A stretch of 42,331 bases of DNA from an uncultured Pseudomonadales bacterium (GTDB lineage Bacteria > Pseudomonadota > Gammaproteobacteria > Pseudomonadales > Pseudohongiellaceae), in the NCBI GenBank assembly GCA_949372635.1, contig CASIAB010000003.1:1-42331 (forward strand). The letters are read 5' to 3'. The notes under the pieces were generated by a model. That model was not told the origin of the DNA, did not search any database, and worked only from the letters and a program-made list of their open reading frames with translations. How positions within the stretch are numbered: position 1 is the first letter of the stretch; each line of letters begins with the position of its first letter. The position numbers and the translations under genes are program-made. Below, piece after piece: positions 36,489-42,331 of this stretch.

Positions 36489-37022
36489 TTACTGCGGCTG
36501 ATAGCGGCCTGCTTCTTTAGAAACGATCTCGACACCCTCATCATTCTCCACCCAAAAGTCCACATACGACAAGCTGGTGATGTTATGTCGACTGTCATCG
36601 AACACCGGAGTCGCCATGACCGAATAGGATTCACCGGCTCGGGCGTTGAGGCGAAGAGTGCGGCTTATATTTTCTCTGTTTTTTGAATAATCGACCATCG
36701 CCGGCGCTAATCCACGTTGGCTACCCAAGTCCCATGAGAAGTAGACTTTGATATCGTGAAATCCGGCCGTAATTTGGATTGAACGGTGTTGATCGCTATT
36801 GGTAACGGGTATGCCATCAACCTCAATAAAGCGGATGGTATCAAGGTAGCGATTCAACATCTCGACACGAATGAAACTCCCTCCGTGCACGGTCGCAAGT
36901 TGCATATCCTGCCTAGGATCACCGAAATAGGCTTTGTAGGGAGTCTCCGCAGCACATGCCGCCAGGGTCAGTAGCAGAGCTGAAAGCAGTAATGTCTTGT
37001 GTGCGTTTGCTGTGATTGTCAT
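36489..37022 (-). CDS. Hypothetical lipoprotein
   Basis: A 177-residue protein from the ATG at 37022 with a lipoprotein signal: MTITANAHKTLLLSALLLTL followed by the lipobox LAAC (cysteine at about residue 23). The mature part includes FIRVEMLNRYLDTIRFIEVD, ITAGFHDIKVYFSWD and SYVDFWVENDEGVEIV, suggesting a small beta-rich domain. I do not recognise the family. It lies between purL and tadA, where Pseudomonas carries other genes. No operon partner is evident (about 140 bp to purL). Confidence 0.7.
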   Translation of the reverse strand: MTITANAHKTLLLSALLLTLAACAAETPYKAYFGDPRQDMQLATVHGGSFIRVEMLNRYLDTIRFIEVDGIPVTNSDQHRSIQITAGFHDIKVYFSWDLGSQRGLAPAMVDYSKNRENISRTLRLNARAGESYSVMATPVFDDSRHNITSLSYVDFWVENDEGVEIVSKEAGRYQPQ

Positions 37023-37088
37023 CAAGATTACTTTGCTTTAAATATAGGCGAGGGGATTCTTATACAAGCTAGCCCCAAGTTTGGCAAG

Positions 37089-37571
37089 CTAATTGGCTTT
37101 TCTCCTGTTCCTGAAGAAGCTCTGCATTAGCGAAGAGCATTCTTCGGCCAGCACCCCATCGACAAACGACAATTGATGATTAAAATGGCCTGCCTCTATC
37201 AACGAGCCCTGACTCACTACAGCTCCGGCACGCGGTTCTGTTGCACCAAAAACGAGCCTGTCTACGCGGGCGTGAATCATTGCCCCCAAGCACATCGTGC
37301 AAGGCTCGATCGTAACATAGAGAGTTGTGCCGGGAAGACGGTAGTTATTGCGAAACTGTGATGCGCTTCTTATAGCAACGATTTCAGCATGCGCGGTTGC
37401 GTCACAGCTCCGGATTGGCTGATTGAAGCCTCTTCCTATTATTTCGCCATTCTGCACCACGATGGCACCCACCGGCACCTCATCAGCATCCGCGGCCTGC
37501 TCCGCAAGGATTAGCGCCTCTCGCATCCAGCGTTCGTGATTGGTCGATTCTGACTCTAATTCGGTAGCCAT
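37089..37571 (-). CDS. tadA: tRNA-specific adenosine deaminase TadA
   Basis: Zinc enzyme that converts A34 to inosine in tRNA-Arg(ACG). The 160-residue frame has the active-site zinc motifs HAEIVAIR (His plus catalytic Glu) and TIEPCTMCLGAMIHARVDRL (PCxxC), with VPVGAIVVQNGEIIGRGFN upstream and FGATEPRAGAVVSQ downstream. Length is normal. Its start lies seven bases after the stop of the broken YczE-like gene, so the two were co-transcribed. The pair tadA ... purL near guaA is a Pseudomonas-type arrangement. Confidence 0.96.
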   Translation of the reverse strand: MATELESESTNHERWMREALILAEQAADADEVPVGAIVVQNGEIIGRGFNQPIRSCDATAHAEIVAIRSASQFRNNYRLPGTTLYVTIEPCTMCLGAMIHARVDRLVFGATEPRAGAVVSQGSLIEAGHFNHQLSFVDGVLAEECSSLMQSFFRNRRKAN

Positions 37572-37578
37572 AGCTCAG

Positions 37579-38237
37579 TTAAGTCGACCTTGTTGAGAAA
37601 TAATTAACCAGATAAAGACCCATAGAGACAGCGGGCCCAATTCCAAAGGCGAACATCAGAGTCCCTAGCCCTATGGTTCCACCCAACAACCAGCCAAAAA
37701 ACACCACCGCAACCTCTATCGCTGTACGCACCCTCGCCACTGGTAGATTAGTGACTCGCTGCAATCCTGTCATGAGACCATCACGCGGCCCCGGACCGAG
37801 ATTAGCTATCAGGTAAAGTCCGCTTCCAAAACCAACTAGAAGAATACCTAAACCCGCTTCGACGACCTGAAACGCATAGCTATCTGGCTGTGGTAGATAC
37901 GGCAGGGAAACCTCGATCGCTATAGAGATTATTACTACGTTAAGAATGGTGCCTATGCCCGGCTTCTGCTTAAGCGGTATCCAAAAAGTAACACTGCAAG
38001 ACTCGTGAGGAACGTTGTTACACCGATACTCCAGCCGCTTATCTGTGAAACACCTTGAGATAAAACGGTCCACGGGCTATTTCCCGCCCCTGAAGCAATT
38101 AACAAAGCATCACCTATACCAAATATCGTCAACCCTATGCACAAAATGCATAGCGTTAGAATGCGCGGCCGAAAATTCAAGGCATGATCGGAGCTCCATG
38201 AAACAATTGGTATGGTTTTTACAGAAAATATTTTCAT
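37579..38237 (-). pseudogene. YczE/YitT-like membrane protein, one frameshift
   Basis: The 5' part, from the ATG at 38237, has PRILTLCILCIGLTIFGIGD, ASGAGNSPWTVLSQGVS and a second hydrophobic segment ending SLAVLLF. It then loses the frame. The other frame continues WIPLKQKPGIGTILNVVIIS, VVEAGLGILLVGFGSGLYLI, NLGPGPRDGLMTGL and further hydrophobic segments to 37579. Restoring one T in the run CTTTTTGG (about 37985) gives a continuous protein of about 219 residues with five to six membrane segments, including the family's NLGxGPRDGLM loop. It is either a recent one-base deletion or a homopolymer sequencing error. Function of the family is unknown. Confidence 0.8.
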
Positions 38238-38332
38238 GATGAGTTCAATAATTGAGAATGAACTATGATTTTATGGCGTCAGGCAAGTTACTTAATCTCA
38301 AGCACAAAATGATTCATCTTAATTATTCAGGC

Positions 38333-38353
38333 TTATTCCCACTCAACAGTAGC
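38333..38353 (-). other. guaA 3'-end remnant (ATVEWE-stop), possible attachment site
   Basis: On the minus strand 38353-38333 reads GCT ACT GTT GAG TGG GAA TAA, that is ATVEWE-stop. GMP synthase ends ATIEWE-stop in E. coli and Pseudomonas. The codons before it (FLIS) do not match GuaA. The fragment sits next to YczE-like, tadA and purL, where guaA is expected by synteny, and exactly at the start of an AT-rich segment. It could be the distal repeat left by an island integrated into the guaA 3' end, or a deletion scar. The match is short. Confidence 0.4.
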
Positions 38354-38397
38354 GCTAATTAAAAAGCTATTAAAACAGCCGTTTTAAAGACCAACAC

Positions 38398-39390
38398 TTA
38401 CTTGCCCGTAATATATTCACGGAATTTATGCCAAAATCCGACTCTTTCCTCTGAGGATGGATTTCTACCACTTAAGCCCTTTCCTGACCCTTTCATGAAA
38501 AGGCTGCTTAATGTTTCAAGATGTTTAGTTTTATAAGAATGCTTAGATACATATTCATCCAATTCTTTAAGCTCACTTTTTTTAATTTCCGGAAAATAAA
38601 AAGTTTTAAAATTAGAGACAGTAGAGGTAGATTTGACCTTGTCATGCAAAACTGCAGGAGTAATGCCGAAGACCCCAATGTTTACTACTTTTAATTCTAA
38701 CCGAAGAGAATCGAATAATTCCCAGTCCAAATCATTTGCAAAATTCTCATTATCAATTATCAATATTTTCCTCGGTATACTTGAATTTAGAGATCCTATA
38801 AGGGATATATCAACATTTTTAATTCTTTATTTATAATTGCTGATAAATCATCTCCAAATTTTGGATCGAAATATAACAACTCTATTTTTTCTTTAATCTT
38901 AATGTGGTCTATTATAATTTCTTTATAATATTCGTGATAAGATGCCGATTCTGACCCCAAAAAACAAAATGGAGTATTTGATTTTAAACAGGAAATTACA
39001 TCATTCACCATAGACTTGTGTCTATCAGTCAAGAAACAAAATATCTTCGCCATAAGGCTCTAAATAGCTAGCATTTTTCCCATCTAAATCTGAAGATATT
39101 TTTTCTGCTATTTTGAAGTAGGCTTATCTGCTTTCAAATCACTAAGCGTGTATCATTAGATTTATTCTTATCTTCGATAAGTGACTGGCATTGTTTCTTT
39201 AGAGCTCATTTTATTTTCTGCTTTAGGCTTATTTCCTTTGCGAGCTTGAGATGCCTTAGGACTTTTTCCCCGACCAACTCGTTCTTTTTTGATGCCGTAT
39301 TTTTATTATTACTTTTACATTAGGCAGATTCCGAGTTTTAGAGGTTTTTCCTGACGTTTTTTCTGGCAAGACACTATCTCCTTTCTTACA
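38398..39390 (-). pseudogene. Degraded ATPase-like gene (GspA/ExeA-like?), several frameshifts
   Basis: Read on the minus strand, pieces in different frames join into one protein. From about 39380: EKTSGKTSKTRNLPNV. Then ERVGRGKSPKASQARKGNKP (lysine-rich linker) and AEKISSDLDGKNASYLEPYG then EDILFL. In the next frame come TDRHKSMVNDVISCLKSNTP and FCFLGSESASYHEYYKEIII. After a break at an A5 run (about 38815) come KNVDISLIGSLNSSIPRKIL, IIDNENFANDLDWELFDSLR and VVNIGVFGITPAVL, ending KFREYITGK. The order 'TDRHxxM..L', GxExxS, and hhhIDNEN resembles GspA/ExeA-type AAA ATPases with a Walker B but no recognisable P-loop. At least three frame changes. It lies directly after flhB, where flhA is usual. 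Identity uncertain; brokenness is clear. Confidence 0.5.
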
Positions 39391-39482
39391 AGACGATTTT
39401 TAACTACTTTATAAATTTTCTATTAATTTATTATTTAGAATAATCTATCAGAAATAAAATAATTTATTCCTTTATAAATTTC

Positions 39483-40626
39483 TCATTCATTCAGCTTTTT
39501 TCCACTTTCATCAAAGTTCATCTCAGATGGAATTTTTAAATTTGGTTTCTTTGCTCTTTGACCATTGCCGCTAAATGAGTTTAATTTAAAAACATACGCA
39601 ATAACTTCAGCGACCGCCTCAAATAAGGCTCTCGGAATATCATGGTTGATTTCAGTTGTAAAATATAATGCTCTGGCCAGCTGAGGCTGCTCAAATATAA
39701 TAATACCTGATTCTTCTGCTCTCTCTCTTATTTTTTTAGCCATAAAATCAGCCCCTTTAGCAACCACTTTTGGAGCTTCATCAGTTCCAACAGCGTAAGA
39801 AAGGGCAACAGCGAAATGACTCGGATTAGTTACTATAACATCTGCCTCACTAATTGCGTCGAGAGTAGATGCCATTGCAATTTCACGCTGCTTCTGACGA
39901 ATCCTCTGCTTAACCTCCGGCTTACCTTCAGAATCTTTATATTCATCCTTAATTTCTTGAATCGACATTTTTAGCTTATTCTTAAAAGAAATCATTTGAT
40001 ATGGAACGTCTATAGCAGCAATTATCAATAACGATAAAGATATAAGTAAAACTCCAATGCCTAGGATAACCAGCCCTTGCCTAGTGGCGGTATATGTATC
40101 TAGAGCTGTAAGAGAAAATATTTCTTCATAATATATAAATATTACACCCGCAACGACTGAAGCCAATAAGTATTAGCTTTACCACCCCTTTCAATAACTC
40201 AACCAAGCCTTTTATCCCAAACATTCGCGCCAAGCCTTTTAATGGATTGAGCTTGGATGCCTTAGGGAAAAATCCCTTAATTGAGAACCCGATTCCCCCG
40301 ACTAAAAATGCTGCCCCAAATGCAAGAAAAACCGTCACTGCAAAAATAGGAGAAATAGACAATAGAGCTCTTAACAGAAGAGTACCAAATAAAGGGGGGA
40401 CAAGAGATGAGTCCGTTATAACTCTAGAATCAAATACGAATGCTTCTTGTAATACAGATATAATACTGCGCCCCATTTCCCCACCAACAAAATAGATCAC
40501 AATAGCCACGCCAATAGTCAGCGCCGCTACAGATAAATCCTGTGACCTAGCAAATTGTCCTTCTTCTTTAGTTTTTTCTAATTTTTTAGGGGTCGGTTCT
40601 TCTGTTTTGCTATCATCTTCAGACAT
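39483..40626 (-). pseudogene. flhB: Flagellar export switch protein FlhB, one frameshift
   Basis: Membrane component of the flagellar type III export gate that switches substrate specificity by self-cleavage. The 5' part (ATG at 40626) reads MSEDDSKTEEPTPKKLEKTK, EEGQFARSQDL, and membrane segments up to GVVKLILIG. The frame is then lost near 40165. The other frame continues ASVVAGVIFIYYEEIFSL and on through AISEADVIVTNPSHFAVALS, the cytoplasmic domain, to 39483. Removing one G at ATTGGCTTC (or adding two bases) restores a protein of about 380 residues. The autocleavage motif reads NPSH instead of the usual NPTH. Its ATG overlaps the fliR stop by one base (TAATG). As given, the gene cannot make intact FlhB. 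Confidence 0.88.
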
Positions 40627-41399
40627 TATAGCCTCTCAAATAAATTGACCAGCATACTAAAACCATCACGCCAAAAAGAATCTATTCGCAGTACCATTCC
40701 AGGAAGCACTAAAATTAGAATTATAATTCCAGCCATCATTATTGCTGGAAATCCAACTGATATAATATTTAACGCTGGTGCTGATCTAGTAATCATTCCA
40801 AGACCTGCATTCACAAGAAGAACCGAAATAATGATGGGTAAAGCCAGCAACAAACCCCCCGTAAAAAGCAGAGGAGTCCACTCAATAAAAAGCTCATAAA
40901 TTATATTAAGGGAGAAGGTTTCATCGACAGGGAAGATAGAAAAACTCTGCATAAGTATCTGAATTAATACTAAATGTCCATCTGCCATAATAAATATTAA
41001 TGTTGATAAAATAACTAAAAACTGGGAGATAACTGGCACGTTACCCAGTGTTGGGTCAATTAAATTCGCCATTCCTAGGCCCATAGCGTTAGAGATAGCT
41101 TGCCCCGCAACGGTTATTGCTCCGTTAATTACCTGTAAAATGAAACCTGAAATTAAGCCCAAAAATAATTGAACTAATACGAGTGCAATTAATCTATCTA
41201 TACTTACTAATTCAGCGTTAAATTCAATTAAATCGACTGCTAATACAGTTAAAACAGTAGCAATTATTATTCGAAATCTAACATTAAAAGCATTAAGACT
41301 GAATATAGGTGCTGCAAGGGTAAAAGCCGAAATGCGGACAAATGGCAGAAGAAAAGCATAGAAATAGTTTGCTATTTCCGAGGCTAGAATATTTATCAT
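40626..41399 (-). CDS. fliR: Flagellar biosynthesis protein FliR
   Basis: Polytopic component of the flagellar export gate (FliP5-FliQ4-FliR1). From the ATG at 41399 it is 257 residues: MINILASEIANYFYAFLLPF, VRISAFTLAAPIFS, VQLFLGLISGFILQVINGAI, AGQAISNAMGLGMANLIDPT, ALPIIISVLLVNAGLGMITR and SAPALNIISVGFPAIM. The normal family size is about 260. The open frame extends further upstream but overlaps fliQ, and the MINIL start fits FliR and the ATGA overlap with the fliQ stop. AT-rich coding compared with the rest of the window. Confidence 0.93.
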   Translation of the reverse strand: MINILASEIANYFYAFLLPFVRISAFTLAAPIFSLNAFNVRFRIIIATVLTVLAVDLIEFNAELVSIDRLIALVLVQLFLGLISGFILQVINGAITVAGQAISNAMGLGMANLIDPTLGNVPVISQFLVILSTLIFIMADGHLVLIQILMQSFSIFPVDETFSLNIIYELFIEWTPLLFTGGLLLALPIIISVLLVNAGLGMITRSAPALNIISVGFPAIMMAGIIILILVLPGMVLRIDSFWRDGFSMLVNLFERL

Positions 41400-41665
41400 T
41401 GCAAATAAATTGGAATATTCATTAGTAGATTTTGAAAATGTTCTACTAAAACACTTATCTGCCAATTCCCTATCAGAAAAAGAAGCAAAACGAGAATAAT
41501 CAATTTCGGTATGAAGCTTAGAGTCATTTCTTGCACTGATGTTGCTGCCTGTATTAGCCCAATCACTACACCAACCACAAGAATACCTAACAGCAAGGGT
41601 CCAGCGATTAAGGCAGCTACCATAAGAGCTTCTTGGCCGAGGGTTATAACATCCGAAGAATCCAT
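41396..41665 (-). CDS. fliQ: Flagellar biosynthesis protein FliQ
   Basis: Small export-gate membrane protein of 89 residues with two hydrophobic helices: VITLGQEALMVAALIAGPLL, VVGVVIGLIQAATSVQEMTL, SFIPKLIILVLLLF. These match FliQ closely, including the QAATSVQEMTLSFIPK loop. It lies 28 bp after fliP and overlaps fliR by four bases (ATGA), the standard fliPQR arrangement. Confidence 0.96.
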   Translation of the reverse strand: MDSSDVITLGQEALMVAALIAGPLLLGILVVGVVIGLIQAATSVQEMTLSFIPKLIILVLLLFLIGNWQISVLVEHFQNLLMNIPIYLQ

Positions 41666-41693
41666 TAGTTATTTTCCAGCATATCAATTCGCT

Positions 41694-42331
41694 TTAAAGG
41701 GCAAAACTTGATGTCAATGACTGCATAATCAAAATCCAACCATCTGCTAGAACAAATAGCATCAGCTTAAAAGGCATTGATATCATCATTGGGCTAAGCA
41801 TCATCATGCCCATAGACATCAAGACACTAGCAACAATAAGGTCGATAATCACAAATGGTATATAAATTAAAAAGCCAATGGTGAAAGCAGTTTTAAGCTC
41901 AGAAGTCATAAAAGACGGGATTAATATGTTTAGCGGGATATTCTCTTCCACTCCATCATAAACATACCCCCCAATATCAGAAAATATTATTAGATCGTCT
42001 TCGCGAGTTTGAGTAATCATAAATGTTCGAATAGGATCCAGGGCAATATCAATAGCTTGTTCAGCTGGAATTTCTTCCTCGACATAGGGAATAATAGCGT
42101 CGTTATACACTGTTTGTAGAATAGGTGACATTATGAAAAAAGTAAGAAAAAGAGATATGCCGACAAGAACTATATTTGGTGGAGTTTGGGCTGTTCCTAT
42201 CGCTTGACGGAGTAACGACATAACTATAATAATTCTAACGAAAGACGTCATCATTATTAACAACGAAGGCAGCAATGTTAACACAGTCATTAAGATAACG
42301 ACTTGAAGTGTTAAACTATAGTCTGTTCCTC
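41694..42331 (-). CDS. fliP: Flagellar biosynthesis protein FliP, N-terminus cut by window edge
   Basis: Core of the flagellar export gate. The frame runs in from the right edge (GTDYSLTLQVVILMTVLTLL) without interruption to 41694, giving 212 visible residues out of about 245 usual; the signal peptide lies outside the window. Landmarks are PSLLIMMTSFVRIIIVMSLL, RQAIGTAQTPPNIVLVGISL, LTFFIMSP, PSFMTSELKTAFTIGFLIYI, VASVLMSMGMMMLSPMMISM and PFKLMLFVLADGW. An internal ATG at 42290 is not the start. Intact as far as seen. Confidence 0.95.
   Translation of the reverse strand, partial: GTDYSLTLQVVILMTVLTLLPSLLIMMTSFVRIIIVMSLLRQAIGTAQTPPNIVLVGISLFLTFFIMSPILQTVYNDAIIPYVEEEIPAEQAIDIALDPIRTFMITQTREDDLIIFSDIGGYVYDGVEENIPLNILIPSFMTSELKTAFTIGFLIYIPFVIIDLIVASVLMSMGMMMLSPMMISMPFKLMLFVLADGWILIMQSLTSSFAL

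Larger units (their letters stand above)
38354..42331. other. AT-rich segment, putative genomic island (continues past edge)
   Basis: From about 38.35 kb to the right edge the G+C content falls to about one third by eye, against near one half elsewhere. The segment starts at a guaA-like 3' end and carries a broken ATPase-like gene and flagellar export genes. No integrase is seen; one would be expected beyond the right edge if this is an island. Composition and border are observed; the island status is inferred. A 7-bp inverted repeat (TTAAAAC/GTTTTAA, 38370-38387) lies just inside. Confidence 0.45.

Noticed and set aside
37975..37995. Programmed ribosomal frameshifting as the explanation for the split YczE-like gene
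   Set aside because: The T5 run lacks a canonical slippery heptamer with downstream structure, and other frameshifts in the window look like decay; a deletion or read error is simpler.
38370..38387. TTAAAAC-AGCC-GTTTTAA inverted repeat as a terminator
   Set aside because: An AT-only seven-base stem without a following T-tract in either direction; weak, and no transcript end needs it.

Overview
The window is chromosomal DNA from a gammaproteobacterium, and its gene order is of the Pseudomonas/Cellvibrio type. The run ffh - rpsP-rimM-trmD-rplS - dsbC - hom - thrC - recJ, the lysC/alaS pair, and a tadA ... purL pair next to a guaA-like 3' end are all arrangements known from that part of the class. 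Base composition is close to even up to about 38.3 kb and clearly AT-rich (roughly one third G+C in the stretches I sampled) from there to the right edge. I cannot name a genus.

Layout: 1-5.2 kb, minus strand: lysC (3' end cut by the window edge), alaS and an AI-2E-family permease. 5.3-7.1 kb: the wreck of a Ser/Thr phosphorylation module. A kinase keeps only its two ends, an intact PP2C phosphatase follows, then an FHA-domain gene broken across three frames, which runs tail to tail into the first codons of a phzF-like gene on the other strand. 7.2-12.7 kb, minus: a beta-lactamase-fold hydrolase, a DsbD-like protein with a tandemly duplicated periplasmic domain, an IS6-family transposase tail, and a secreted protein of unknown function preceded by a 34-codon signal-peptide ORF. 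12.8-22.3 kb, minus: the conserved housekeeping block recJ, thrC, hom, dsbC, rplS, trmD, rimM, rpsP, ffh. 22.6-24.7 kb, plus: a YpjD-like heme-handling membrane protein and a CorC/CNNM-type transporter. 24.7-27.3 kb, minus: a phosphopantetheinyl transferase, a frameshifted metallophosphoesterase and oxyR. 27.4-30 kb, plus: a rubrerythrin, a GlpC-like Fe-S protein and a DUF3501 protein, divergent from oxyR and so a likely peroxide-defence unit. 30.1-32 kb, plus: a second serine hydrolase and a NUDIX hydrolase. 32-38.2 kb, minus: a NIF3/YqfO-like protein, purL, a lipoprotein, tadA and a frameshifted YczE-like membrane protein. 38.3-42.3 kb: a short match to the 3' end of guaA, followed by an AT-rich segment with a multiply broken ATPase-like gene and the flagellar export genes flhB (frameshifted), fliR, fliQ and fliP (cut by the window edge).

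Two themes stand out. First, essential genes are all open, while accessory genes (signalling kinase, FHA, phzF, metallophosphoesterase, YczE, ATPase-like, flhB) are broken. That fits ongoing genome erosion with loss of kinase signalling and motility, although several of the breaks are single-base changes in homopolymers that need read-level confirmation. Second, the compositional break coincides with a guaA-like stop-codon end. This suggests a genomic island or rearrangement boundary at the guaA 3' end, a known integration hot spot.

I saw no tRNA or rRNA genes and no CRISPR array.
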